A DNA stretch of 64,000 bases, from the NCBI RefSeq assembly GCF_001311985.1, contig NZ_BBCJ01000006.1, forward strand, positions 62,001-126,000. The letters are read 5' to 3'. The DNA is from Geotalea toluenoxydans JCM 15764 (GTDB lineage Bacteria; Desulfobacterota; Desulfuromonadia; Geobacterales; Geobacteraceae). Position numbers and translations under genes: made by a program. Below the pieces are notes generated by a model, which searched no databases, had not been told where the DNA came from, and saw only the letters and a list, made by a program, of their open reading frames with translations. This document shows, piece after piece, positions 1-9,575 of this stretch (position 1 is the first letter of the stretch; each line of letters opens with the position of its first letter).

Positions 1-734
1 AGACAGAGAAATCCACCCGGCAGGAGGGCCCGGTCGAAAAGGCTCAACACCCGTTCCTTCAGGGAAGCCTTGAAATAAATAAGCACGTTTCGGCAGAAAA
101 CCATGTTCATTTCACCGAAATCCGCATCCACCGCCAGGTTGTGGGCGGCAAAAACGATGTCCTTCTTAAGGGCCGGCATGAGCATGGCGTGATCGTATCG
201 GGCAGTGTAATAGTCGGCAAAATCCCGGCGTCCACCACTTTTCTGATAGTTTTCCGTAAAGTGCCGCATCTCCTGAAGAGGATAGATTCCCTCCCCGGCC
301 TTGCCCAGCACATCCTCATTAATGTCGGTGGCGTAAATCCGGTAGCGTCCCCCCATTCCCTCCTCCTGGAGCAAGATAGCCATGGAATAGACTTCCTCTC
401 CCGTTGCGCAGCCCGCGTGCCAGATCTTGACGAAAGAATAGGTCTTGAGATGGGGAACGACCTGCTCCCGCAACGCCTTGAAGAACAGGGGGTCCCGGAA
501 CATCTCCGAAACGTTGACGGTGATGCCGCGCACGAACTGGTCGAAGAGGGAACGGTCACGCAGCAGTTTGTCCTGGGCTTCCGAAAGGCTGGCAAACCCG
601 GTACCGGCAAGCCATGCGCTCAGCCTGCGCCTGATGGAAGCTTCGGCATAGTCGCGGAAGTCGTACCCGTACATGCGGTAGAGGGCTTCCAGCAGCAGAT
701 CGCTCTCTATGGCGAATCGGTCGTCGTTTTCCAT
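1..734 (-). CDS. cheR: CheR-type protein-glutamate methyltransferase (3' end cut by window)
   Basis: SAM-dependent methyltransferase of the CheR family, which methylates glutamates of chemoreceptors or chemoreceptor-like signalling proteins in the cytoplasm. The frame is open from ATG at 734 to the window edge (about 244 residues). It shows the CheR N-terminal helical domain, the SAM-binding motif HAGCATGEEVYS (about residues 116-127) and the late motif MVFCRNVLIYF followed by LLPGG. The stop lies outside the window. The start is 4 bases after the stop of the upstream hybrid kinase, so the two are co-transcribed and probably act in one signalling pathway. A methylesterase (CheB) would be expected next but is not in view. 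Confidence 0.9.
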   Translation of the reverse strand, partial: MENDDRFAIESDLLLEALYRMYGYDFRDYAEASIRRRLSAWLAGTGFASLSEAQDKLLRDRSLFDQFVRGITVNVSEMFRDPLFFKALREQVVPHLKTYSFVKIWHAGCATGEEVYSMAILLQEEGMGGRYRIYATDINEDVLGKAGEGIYPLQEMRHFTENYQKSGGRRDFADYYTARYDHAMLMPALKKDIVFAAHNLAVDADFGEMNMVFCRNVLIYFKASLKERVLSLFDRALLPGGFLC

Positions 735-737
735 GGT

Positions 738-3700
738 TCAACCCTTTTGATAGAGCCAGACCCGCATCAAGGAAAGCAGTTTGTCCACATCGATGGGCTT
801 GGGAATGTAATCGCTCGCCCCCGCCTCAAGGCACTTCTCCTGGTCTCCCTTCAGTGCCTTGGCGGTCATGGCGATGATGCTGAGCCTGGCAAAGCCGGGT
901 CCATGCGGATCGTCCTGATGGTTTCATAGCCGTCCATCTCCGGCATCATGATGTCCATCAGCACCAGGTCCACATCGGGGTGTTCCTGCAGGCGCGCCAG
1001 GGCCTCCCGGCCGTTTTCCGCCTCCACCACGATCATGTGCTTCTCCGCCAGGATGCTGGTCAGGGAAAAGATGTTGCGCATGTCGTCATCCACCAGCAGG
1101 ACCTTTTTCCCCTCCAGCATGGTTTCCTTGTCAAGGGAGGCGCGCAGCATACGCTGCTTCTCCGGGTTCAACGAGCTCTCCACCTGGTGCAGGAAGAGCG
1201 TTACCTCGTTCAGCAGGCGCTCGGGGCTTTTCGCCCCTTTGATGATGATGCTTTCCGTGTAGTGGCGCAGTTTCAGCTCTTCTTCATGGGAAAGGCTCCT
1301 GCCCGAATGGATGATGACCGGAAGACGCCGTTTTTCGTCCTCATGCTCGATATGCTCCAGCAGATCGAAACCGGACATGTCCGACAAGCCCAGGTCGAGG
1401 ACCATGCAGTCGAAGGCTTCCCGTGAGAGCAGATCCATGGCTTCCTTGCCGCTCCCCGCCACACTGATCGCCACATCCCGCCCTTCCAGGAGTGCCACCA
1501 ACCCTTTGGACTCGGCCGGATCATCCTCGACGATGAGCAACTTGCGTACCGAGCGGGAGATGGCATTTTCGATGGTGGCAAACAACTCGGCCAGCTGATC
1601 CGGGTCCACCGGCTTGGTGACGAAGCCGATCGCCCCCATGGACATGGCCTTCTGCCGATCCTCCAGGCAGGTCAGGAAATGCACCGGGATGTGGCGGGTG
1701 CGGGGATTCTCCTTGAGGAGGCGCATTACTCCCCATCCGTCCACATGGGGGAGCATGACATCGAGGATGATGGCATCGGGCAGGCAATGATCGGCAAGGT
1801 AGAGCCCGTCCTCGCCATTGGCAGCCGCCAGGGCCGCAAATCCACGTTCCCGGACCATCTCCATCAGAATTCGGGCAAAGTTGAGATCATCCTCGATGAG
1901 GAGAATACTGCGCTGTCCCTGCTGGAGCTTCTCCCGGTCATCGGCCAGGATTGATGCAGCAGACGGCGCCTGTATTGGCCGAACCGGGGCAAGGCCAGCG
2001 GCAGAAGCGCCTTGAATCGGAGCGGAGTTATCCGGCACGGCTTTGGTTGAAGAGTTATCGGGCGGAAGGGTCAATGGCAGGTAAACGGTGAAGACGCTCC
2101 CCTCCCTTCGCGGCTTGCCAGGGTAATTTCGCCCTGCATGCCGCGGGCAAGCTGACGGGAGATGGACAAGCCAAGGCCGGTACCGCCGAACTTGCGGCTG
2201 GTGCTGCCGTCCCCCTGCTGGAAGGCATTGAAGACGATCTCCTGTTTTTCCGCAGAAATGCCGATGCCGTTGTCTCTGATGGCAATGGCCAGGGCCGGTA
2301 CCGGCAGGATATTTTCGCCGGGGGCCGGAATCGAGGCCAGCACTTCTACACCCCCGTTATTGGTAAATTTGAAGGCATTGGAAAGGAGGTTTTTCAGGAT
2401 CTGCTGGGTGCGCTGCATATCGGTGCTGATGCATTCCGGCACCCCTGCCCCGGTCTTTATCCGGAAAGCCAGCCCCTTCTGCTCGGCCAACGGTCTGAAC
2501 ATGGTCTCCAGGGGTTCCAGCAGATCGATTACTTTCAGTTCCTCGAAGTGGAATTCTAGCCTCCCCGCCTCCACCTTGGACAGATCGAGGATGTCGTTGA
2601 TCAGGTTCAGGAGATCGTTTCCCGCATCGTTCATGGTGCGGGCGAATCCCACCTGCTTCTCACTCAGGTTCCCTTCCTTGTTGTCCATGAGCAGGTGGGA
2701 AAGGATCATCAGGCTGTTGAGGGGCGTGCGCAACTCGTGGGACATATTGGCCAGAAATTCCGATTTATAGGCACTGATTCGTTCAAGTTCGTCGGCTTTC
2801 CTCTGCAGTTCCCGGCTCGCCTCCTCCACCTCTTTATTCTTGTTCCGAATCTGTTCCCGCTGCTGTTCCAGCATCTGGCACGTTCCTCAAGTTCCTCGTT
2901 TGATTGCTGCAGCTCTTCCTGCTGGACGCGCAGCTCCTCGGTCTGCTGCTGGGTCTGTTCCAGAAGTTCATTGACCCTCTGCCGCGAAATGTTGACGCTG
3001 ATTCCCACCGCCAGCCCTTCCATCACCGAATCGAGCAGCTGCAGCTCCCTTTCGTTAAAACCGTGGAAAGCCCCCAGCTCCACCACCCCCAGCAGGGTAT
3101 TGTCGTGTACCAGGGGAAGCACCACCACATTGCGCGGCGCCGCCTCTCCCAAGGAAGAGGCGATGGCCAGGTAGTCCTCGGGGACATTGGAGAGGCAGAT
3201 CATCTTCCGCTCCCTTGCCGCCTGGCCGGCGACTCCTTCGCCCATATTGAGACGGTCGTTGAGGTTTTTCCTGCGGGTGAAGGCATAGGTGGCGATGATG
3301 CGCAGATTCTGCTCCTGCGTATCATGAAAGTAGAAGGTTCCGACCCCGCAATCCAGGTATCGGGCCAGGTAGGCCAGCACCTTTTCCGCCATCTCCGCCA
3401 TGTCCTGTTCGCCCCGCAGCAGGGCATTGAGCTCGTTCTGCCCCGTTTTCAGCCAGTCCAGGTCCTGCTCCACCTGGCGGTTGTGGCGCAGAGAACTGGT
3501 CATCTGACGAAAGGCGCCGTCCAGAGTGATTTGCGCCTCCTCCAGGTTGCAGACTGCCCTGACCAGATCGCCGGCCTCATCCTTCGCGATGGAGGAGCGA
3601 TCAATTTGTATAGGCCTGCTGTCGGGCAGGTCGCGGCTCAGGTCACCCGAAGCGATAGCCTCGGCAAGATGTGATTTTTCCATGGATGAGCCGGAAATAC

Positions 3701-4380
3701 CGAGGAGAGCATCGAGGATGGCCGTTATGGGTCGAACAATGCTCCGGGTAATGTATGAAGCCATGACGAACCCGGCCGTTACGGCAAAAAGCACCATACC
3801 CAAAAACCAGCCGATGCGGGAGTGAAACAGTTTTGAAGCATGATCCCGCTTTTCCTTTGCATGGGACATTTCCCTGGTGATCAGCTCTGCCAGGGTGTCG
3901 TCCATCTTCTTGAAAATCTCCCGCCCGTCTTTTTCCAGAACAGCATCCGCTTCCGGCGCCTGTTGTCCCTGGACAACTTGAAGACCCGTTCCTTGACCTG
4001 GAGATATTCAGGCCAGATCTTTTCGAACCGGTCCACCAATTCGATCTCCTGCGCATTCAGGTCCATCTTGTGATACTTGGCAAGAGCCTCGGCAATGGCC
4101 TTTTCGTTCATCAGGGTCTGTGAGGCGACGGTATCCTTGACATCCGGCTTGGAGCCAAAGCGTGGCGGTAGACCCTCCGATAGTGGTACAGCACTTCCAC
4201 ATAGAGCTTGTTGGACAGAAAGACCGACTGCATGCTTTTGTTGTGGATTTCATCAAGGGTGTCGTCCATGCTCCACATGCCCTGAAACCCGATGATGCCG
4301 ATAAGAATGGAAAAGACGATGACGACCGCAAAACCGCAGGCCAGCTTCTTGCCTATTTTCAGATTGGCGTACCACCCCAT
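738..4380 (-). CDS. Hybrid sensor histidine kinase with HAMP, GAF and three receiver domains (frame broken)
   Basis: Large membrane hybrid kinase of about 1200 residues. Read from 4380: a TM helix (residues ~12-33), a four-helix-bundle periplasmic sensor region, a second TM helix, HAMP, a GAF domain, a coiled coil rich in Glu/Gln, the H-box [10 protein letters not shown], the HATPase boxes ([17 protein letters not shown]), then three CheY-like receivers, the first with LLIEDD and [10 protein letters not shown], the last with [14 protein letters not shown] and ending in WLYQKG. The frame is interrupted near 895, 2099, 2880, 3958 and 4155. Each break is repaired by one extra base (for example GGGG to GGGGG at 2099), so I regard these as missing bases, not decay. 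The stop is 3 bases before cheR. Stimulus unknown. Confidence 0.85.
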
Positions 4381-4479
4381 GTCGCAACCTCCGTCACCGG
4401 TGTTTCAGTCCACTTTACTTATCGGCATTTTCGCAGGAGATTCAATTAATAAGGGGGGAAAAATGCTATGGCGGGGGAT

Positions 4480-5894
4480 TTATTTTATCAACGTTTTTGC
4501 CAGCCGCCCCAAAGTCTCCAGTGCCTGTTCGATCTGTTCCGACCATAAAGCGGCATTGAGCCGAAAACAATTTCGGTACCTGTCACTTAATGTAAAGATG
4601 TTCCCTGGAGCAATGCTGATACCTTCATTCAAGGCCAGTTCGTAGAGTTTGAAGCTATCGAATCCGTCCGGCATCACCACCCAGAGAATATAGCCACCGT
4701 CAGGGGGATTGACGTGGGTTCCGTGGGGGAAATAACGTCCGACGGCATCCAGCATCTTTGCAATCTGCCTCGCATAGACCTTGCGGAGCGTCCGCAGGTG
4801 GCGATCGTAGCCTCCGTTGGTAAGGAACTCCGTCACGGTGAGCTGAGTCGGTGACGCAGTAGCAATATTGAGCAACGTCTTCAAATGTAACACCTTGTCC
4901 AAAAATCGGCCGGGTGCTATCCAGCCGACCCGGTAGCCAGGTGCCAAGGTTTTGGAGAACGAGGAACAGTAGAGAACCAGCCCATATTTGTCGAAGGACT
5001 TGATGGCGGCGGGACGATTAGAGCCAAAACACAAGTCACCATAAACATCATCTTCGATCAGAGGGATTTCGTGTTTCGCCAGTAGCTCCACCAGCTGATG
5101 CTTGCGTTCATTTGGCAAGAGGCTTCCCAGTGGATTATTGAAATTGGCGATGGTGATACAGGCATGGACGGGGTTTTGCCTGATGGCATAGTCAAGAACA
5201 TCCAGGTTCATTCCCTCGCTATTGGAGGGGATTTCAAGCACCTTCAGCCCCATCCACTCGATCGCCCTGAGAAAGGTGGGATAAACCGGAGAACCGATGG
5301 CAACGGTATCGCCGTGGCGGCAGACAGCCTGGAGCGCGAGGGTAGTCGCTTCCACGCAGCCCGAAGTGATGATGATATCATCGGGCATCAAGGAACAGCC
5401 GGCGTCGAGCAATCGCTTAACAATCTCCGTGCGCAAACGCTTGTGCCCCCTTGCAGACGGATAAGCAACACTTTGGAGAGGGAAACGCTTCGATTCAGAG
5501 CCAAGCATTCGGTTCAGTCGATCAATCGGCAGCAAGTCGATGTTGGGAACCCCGGAGCCGAGCGGGACGAGCTTAGGTTCCCAATGGCTTGCATGACCTG
5601 CAAGGCGGCATCATCTATGGTTACGGGACTAGGGACGATGGCGGACAGAGGCGCGCCGCTTGCCTGCCGGCATACCGCCTGCCGTTGGGGAGCACAGACA
5701 TAGTAGCCGGACCGGGGGCGAGCCTCGATCAACCCCGCATTTTCCAGCCGGAGGTAAGCCTCCATGACCGTATTAACACTGACGCGCATCTGTCTGCTCA
5801 GGGTCCTGACAGATGGTATCCGCTCGCCGGGCAGGTAGGTACCCACCTTAATCATCTCGCGGACTTTGGCAACAATCTCTTCGTAGAGCAGCAC
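4480..5894 (-). CDS. MocR/PdxR-type GntR transcriptional regulator with aminotransferase domain
   Basis: Fusion of an N-terminal GntR winged helix (residues ~1-70, with SVRTLSRQMRVSVNTVMEAY) to a type I aminotransferase fold that binds PLP. The PLP lysine is visible in SSFSKTLAPGYRVGW, and NFNNPLGSLL and DDVYGDL match fold-type I motifs. Members sense PLP or amino compounds and control neighbouring genes. One base is missing near 5574, splitting the frame at the domain linker. Restoring it gives a standard length of about 470 residues. It is divergent from the redox cluster starting at 6090, whose promoter region it may control (inference). Confidence 0.85.
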
Positions 5895-6089
5895 TCCGCA
5901 CTCTCCTTGTATTCTTCGATTTTTATGTTGACATGGCAGTCATGCAAAACAGGTACAGTTCACGCGAAATATCAGGGTAACAGTTGCTTTTTGCGCCCAA
6001 CTGTTGGTGTTAAAAAAGTGCGGAGTTGCATCTGTGCATTTCTCTTTATTGCCTCTATTCTTAAGATAACCTTAGATAGGAGGATTTTT
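5895..6089. promoter_or_regulatory. Divergent promoter region between MocR regulator and redox cluster
   Basis: This intergenic region drives both directions. A TTGACA box lies at 5928-5933. Two similar direct elements, GGTACAGTT near 5952 and GGTAACAGTT near 5974, could be operator half-sites for the divergent MocR regulator, a family that typically binds repeated sites in such regions. No convincing -10 box at standard spacing was found. The Shine-Dalgarno TAGGAGG at 6076-6083 serves the gene at 6090. Confidence 0.4.
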
Positions 6090-7178
6090 ATGAGAAAGTA
6101 CGTGCTTGTTTTTGGAGTATTTTTGCTGGTACTTGGAGTTGCCTGTGCGACTGAAGAGATGGTTGGATGTATTTTAATGCCCGTTTCCGGCGTGCTGTAT
6201 TTTTTTGGCACTACTTCCAAAAAGGTATTCTCCTTTTTTAATGTGGAAACGGGCAAATATTTAGTAATGGCCGGAACATTCATAACGGTTTTATCCTTGA
6301 TCTTCTTGATCCCGGAAAAAAATAAAGAGTTACGGAAAGACATTCAAAGCTTCAAATGGAGCCAATTTGGCGCATGGAAGAAAAGGAGAACTTTATTCCA
6401 ACTCTTCATCTTGGGATTAATAACGTTTCATATCGCACTCGTTCACTACAAAAATTTAAACATACCCTCCATTTGCCCAAGATCATCTACTGACTTGGCA
6501 ACCACTGCCGGCAAATTCGGATTGTCTGCTGTATTTTGGCTAATCATGTACCTTCTGGTATTCATATGGGGACGAGTCTTGTGTTCATGGTTCTGTGTTT
6601 ATTCGTTTGTTCAGGAGCAGTCTAATAATATCCTCACCGGATTCAAAAAGAAAATACATAATATAGTTAAGAATAATAAAATTATTTACATAATAACGTC
6701 AGTATTCTGGGGAAGCGTTGTTTACAATGTTGCGAAATATGCTCTGCACATCGATTCGCTTACCTTCAATTTAACTAATGGTTATAAGGTCGCTGACTTG
6801 TGGGTATTTTGGGGCGGAATGCTTACTATGCTGCCTCTTACAATGTTTCTAACGTACTATTTCGGGAACAGGTTCTTCTGTAAGTATTTATGTCCTGTCG
6901 GCGGATTGACAAGCATATATTCTCGTCTTGGGTTATTGAAAATAAAAATAGATCATAATAAATGCAAAAACTGTAATGTATGTGCCCGTAATTGTCAAAT
7001 GGGTGTAGGTATAGACAAGTACATTACTGAAAAAAGTCCTGCTATAATTGACAAAAATTGCATATGTTGTGGAGATTGCATTGACACATGTAAATTCTCT
7101 GCCCTTAATTATGGATTGGTTTCGCCTATTTCCTTCGCTAATAGCTCAACCAGACATGACATAGACGAAGCCGCGTGA
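6090..7178 (+). CDS. Membrane polyferredoxin (NapH/CcoG-like 4Fe-4S protein)
   Basis: Integral membrane iron-sulfur protein of 362 residues likely carrying electrons between the quinone pool or cytoplasm and a partner. It has about six hydrophobic segments, a CSWFCVYSF motif, a YLCPVGG motif typical of the NapH/CcoG family, then two 4Fe-4S sites, CKNCNVCARNCQ and CICCGDCIDTCK. I chose ATG 6090 because TAGGAGG sits just upstream; the frame is open further upstream but that part has no ferredoxin-family character. Codon use is visibly more AT-rich than the flanking genes, suggesting recent transfer. It heads a run of five same-strand genes. The substrate cannot be told from sequence. Confidence 0.8.
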   Translation: MRKYVLVFGVFLLVLGVACATEEMVGCILMPVSGVLYFFGTTSKKVFSFFNVETGKYLVMAGTFITVLSLIFLIPEKNKELRKDIQSFKWSQFGAWKKRRTLFQLFILGLITFHIALVHYKNLNIPSICPRSSTDLATTAGKFGLSAVFWLIMYLLVFIWGRVLCSWFCVYSFVQEQSNNILTGFKKKIHNIVKNNKIIYIITSVFWGSVVYNVAKYALHIDSLTFNLTNGYKVADLWVFWGGMLTMLPLTMFLTYYFGNRFFCKYLCPVGGLTSIYSRLGLLKIKIDHNKCKNCNVCARNCQMGVGIDKYITEKSPAIIDKNCICCGDCIDTCKFSALNYGLVSPISFANSSTRHDIDEAA

Positions 7179-7282
7179 ACCATAAAACAGTAACACACAA
7201 GTTATATCTCTCCTGACTGAGCTGAGGAGGATTCCAGCTTATATTAAACGTTAAACAAGAAAAACGGGTGAGGCAAATTACT

Positions 7283-7711
7283 ATGAAGCCAAGAGAACTT
7301 ACAGCAACAGAGTGCATTGCCCTCCTTTCAACCTCCCGTTATGGCAGACTAGGTTTATCCTGCAAAGGCCAACCACATGTAATTCCTATGTCATACGCTT
7401 ACTCCAATGAAAAAGTTTACCTGCATTCCAGGGGGAAAGGAGAAAAGTTAAAGATTGCCAAGTATAACCCCAAAGTTTGTTTCGAAGTCGATCTGTTGGA
7501 GAAGAACCACTGGTCCAGCGTAATTGCCTATGGAATGGTTTCGATTTCAACGGAAATAGAAGCCAAATACAAAATGTTTGACGCATTTGTGCTTAAAAGC
7601 ATGGAGGGGCACGGATGCAGGCAGTTTAAGAGAGAAGAACTGGGCAATTTAAACATGATTGTCTGGGAGCTGAGGATTAAGTCGATGACGGGGCGAGAGG
7701 GAATTTGGTAA
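7283..7711 (+). CDS. Pyridoxamine 5'-phosphate oxidase-like flavin-binding protein
   Basis: Small split-barrel flavoprotein (142 residues) of the PNPOx-like superfamily. Visible hallmarks are the N-terminal LSTSRYGRLGLSCKGQPHVIPMSYAY, typical of nitroimidazole-resistance/flavin-binding members (quoted in parts: LSTSRYGRL, GQPHVIPMSY), followed by HSRGKGEKL and KVCFEVD. Such proteins bind FMN, F420 or haem and act as small oxidoreductases or redox-cofactor carriers. ATG 7283 has GTGAGG nine bases upstream; a GTG start at 7268 is possible. AT-rich like the preceding gene. Confidence 0.75.
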   Translation: MKPRELTATECIALLSTSRYGRLGLSCKGQPHVIPMSYAYSNEKVYLHSRGKGEKLKIAKYNPKVCFEVDLLEKNHWSSVIAYGMVSISTEIEAKYKMFDAFVLKSMEGHGCRQFKREELGNLNMIVWELRIKSMTGREGIW

Positions 7712-7774
7712 GCAGCATCACAAAGTCAAGCCGGGGGTAATTACATGTAACTCAATAACGGTGGGAGGAAGACC

Positions 7775-8203
7775 ATGGCAAAAATGAAATCAATCTGCAT
7801 CGAGGCAAGATTAGACGAAAAATTTAAAGTTGCAGTCACAGCAGGAGATCGCACTATTTATGTCGATCAACCCAAATTTGCCGGTGGGACTGATGCAGGG
7901 CCGAATCCAATGGAATTTTTCTTTACATCTCTGGCAGGGTGTATTGCCACAACAGCGAGAATTGTTGCGAATCAGAAAAATATCAAATTGAATGGCATGG
8001 ACATAAAGATTGAAGGTGTTTTCGATACAGATATATTGCTCGGAAGAAGCGAAGAAGGTAGGCCAGGAATGACTGACATAAATGTCATTCTCAATATTGA
8101 TTCAAATGCATCAAATGAAGATTTTATAAAAGAAATACGAGCAAGGTGTCCTGTCTCAGACAATATTGTAAATGTTACACCTGTAACCATTCAAGCTTTA
8201 TGA
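7775..8203 (+). CDS. OsmC/Ohr family protein
   Basis: Complete OsmC-family protein of 142 residues. The family contains thiol peroxidases that reduce organic hydroperoxides, using two cysteines. Both are present: LAGCIATTAR (first helix) and RCPVSDNI near the C-terminus. NPMEFFFTSL is the usual lead-in to the catalytic helix. A GGTGGGAGG ribosome site precedes ATG 7775. It is the third gene of the redox cluster, suggesting a role in peroxide or reactive-sulfur handling together with the flavin and FeS proteins (inference). Confidence 0.85.
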   Translation: MAKMKSICIEARLDEKFKVAVTAGDRTIYVDQPKFAGGTDAGPNPMEFFFTSLAGCIATTARIVANQKNIKLNGMDIKIEGVFDTDILLGRSEEGRPGMTDINVILNIDSNASNEDFIKEIRARCPVSDNIVNVTPVTIQAL

Positions 8204-8343
8204 TGCACTCATGTTTTAGAACTGTCAAACTCGCTGTGCGCTGCAACTGTTATTTCGATTATCAGAATGATGCTGCCTATATATGATGGTAAAAAATGCG
8301 TTGATAGAGCCCGCAGCAGTCAATTCCATAGATGGAGGCACAT

Positions 8344-8886
8344 ATGAGACAGACAAATTGTTGTGGAACAGGAAGCAAAGTGGGAACAGACGAGGGTTAT
8401 GAACTGGTACGCATTGAGAAGGCAAAAAATAACTGCCGGCTCTGCGACGACTACGCCGAGCGTCAAAAAGCCAAGCCGGTAGCCGTGATGTGTTGCGAAG
8501 GGGCCTGTCTGCGAGGCGAGATTGCCCGTAAGGCAGCCAATATCCTCTGCCACACTCTTGCCCCTGAGAAAACTGCCAGGATTTGCCTGGGTGGAGCATT
8601 CACCAAGGACACGGGACAACGCGATCTTGTCCGCAAGGCCACCCGTCTCATTGCCTTGGAAGGTTGTTTCATTAACTGTTCGTCACGCATGATGAATGGC
8701 GTGATTGATGGGCTCGAACCGGAAGTGATACTAGTCGACCAGCTCTATGATTTTGACCGGAAGCTTTTTGGAGTCGAGGAAATGTCAGCCGAGGAGATTC
8801 AGTCCCATGCCGGCACCGTGCCGAGAAGATTGCCGTTAGATACGGCATCAGTGAAAAATCATCCCAGCAAGTACCAGGTGAGCTGA
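8344..8886 (+). CDS. DGC-type putative zinc-binding protein
   Basis: Cysteine-rich 180-residue protein resembling the DGC putative zinc-binding family, whose biochemical role is unknown. Motifs: NCRLCDDYAE near residue 35, VMCCEGACLRGEIARKAAN near 55, RICLGGA near 83 and a DGC-like LEGCFINCSSRMM near 108. I start at ATG 8344 because GGAGG (8334-8338) is five bases upstream; an earlier ATG at 8332 contains that ribosome site. The next gene starts 1 base after its stop, so the two are translationally linked. Confidence 0.7.
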   Translation: MRQTNCCGTGSKVGTDEGYELVRIEKAKNNCRLCDDYAERQKAKPVAVMCCEGACLRGEIARKAANILCHTLAPEKTARICLGGAFTKDTGQRDLVRKATRLIALEGCFINCSSRMMNGVIDGLEPEVILVDQLYDFDRKLFGVEEMSAEEIQSHAGTVPRRLPLDTASVKNHPSKYQVS

Positions 8887-8887
8887 G

Positions 8888-9268
8888 TTGCGTGAATGGA
8901 TTAAAGCAGTCGATGTACCACTTCTTTTAATGCAGGGGAATCCTAGGCAAGTTATAACGGCAAACAATCAAGCTCTTGAGTTGTTCGGGAAAGAACTCCA
9001 TGAAGTTGAAGGGCGCAGAGGCGGGCAGGTCTTTGACTGCATTTATGCATTTACAGAAGACGGCTGCGGGAAAGATAGTCATTGCGAAGGTTGCAAGATC
9101 AGAGATGGGATCATAGATACCTTCACGACCGGCAAGTCACACAACGGGGTTTCAACCTCGCTGCAAATTCAGAAATCGGATCAGATAATTCCATACCTAT
9201 TGCAGGTTTCAACTGAGAAGGTTGGTGACTTGGCTTTGGTAAAAATCGAGCGTTTTGAAAATGCCTGA
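8888..9268 (+). CDS. PAS-fold protein with Cys cluster
   Basis: Free-standing PAS-like protein (126 residues) beginning at TTG 8888, with AGGTGAG as ribosome site inside the end of the preceding gene. The PAS core is seen in VDVPLLLMQGNPRQVITANN and ALELFGKELHEVEGR. Between PAS strands lies DGCGKDSHCEGCKIRDG, a C-x5-C-x2-C cluster also found in PAS domains of some histidine kinases, which could bind a metal or FeS centre. No output domain is attached, so it may sense redox state or carry a cofactor for the cluster (inference). Confidence 0.65.
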   Translation: MREWIKAVDVPLLLMQGNPRQVITANNQALELFGKELHEVEGRRGGQVFDCIYAFTEDGCGKDSHCEGCKIRDGIIDTFTTGKSHNGVSTSLQIQKSDQIIPYLLQVSTEKVGDLALVKIERFENA

Positions 9269-9281
9269 GGGGGAGGAGAAA

Positions 9282-9312
9282 TGGATCGCAGCAGCGTCAC
9301 TGCTGCGATCCA
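9282..9312 (+). terminator. Rho-independent terminator of redox cluster
   Basis: Perfect 13-bp stem (TGGATCGCAGCAG / CTGCTGCGATCCA) with a 5-base loop, 14 bases after the stop at 9268. It is followed by a T-rich stretch. It ends the 6090-9268 transcription unit. Confidence 0.8.
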
Positions 9313-9352
9313 GGGTTAAATTTTAGTTAATCCGGGAATTCTGTGAAGTAAA

Positions 9353-9402
9353 GGCATTCGCGACATCGTCCGTTCGCTCTGTCGCCACAGCTGCGGACCT
9401 TG
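9353..9402 (-). repeat. 50-bp dispersed repeat, copy A
   Basis: On the minus strand this reads CAAGGTCCGCAGCTG..., and about 43 of 50 positions agree by eye with 60637-60686. It contains GTCCGCAGCTGTGGCGAC. Like copy B it lies downstream of a gene stop in the sense direction (here the lipoprotein ending at 9576). The rest of 9313-9575 shows no convincing gene. Confidence 0.7.
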
Positions 9403-9575
9403 TGGTGCCGCCCGCATAATCGTGCATGATGCTTGGATCTGCCTGTTGCCTCTGTTCCACATGCGGCGGGTGTCCGCTCGCCGCTGTAGCTCGTCGCTCT
9501 CTCCCGATGCCACGACTGCCTTCCCTGGAAATGCCTTGAAAAACCCAAATTTTACGGGGATTGCTACTCCCCTGT

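Noticed and set aside
141-929. Long plus-strand open frame (262 codons) opposite CheR
   Set aside because: It lies antisense to a clear CheR reading frame with all motifs, and its own translation has no recognisable domain.
738-4380. Hybrid kinase as a pseudogene
   Set aside because: Five breaks could suggest decay, but each needs one base, domains are otherwise perfectly conserved, and the same error type occurs in essential genes.
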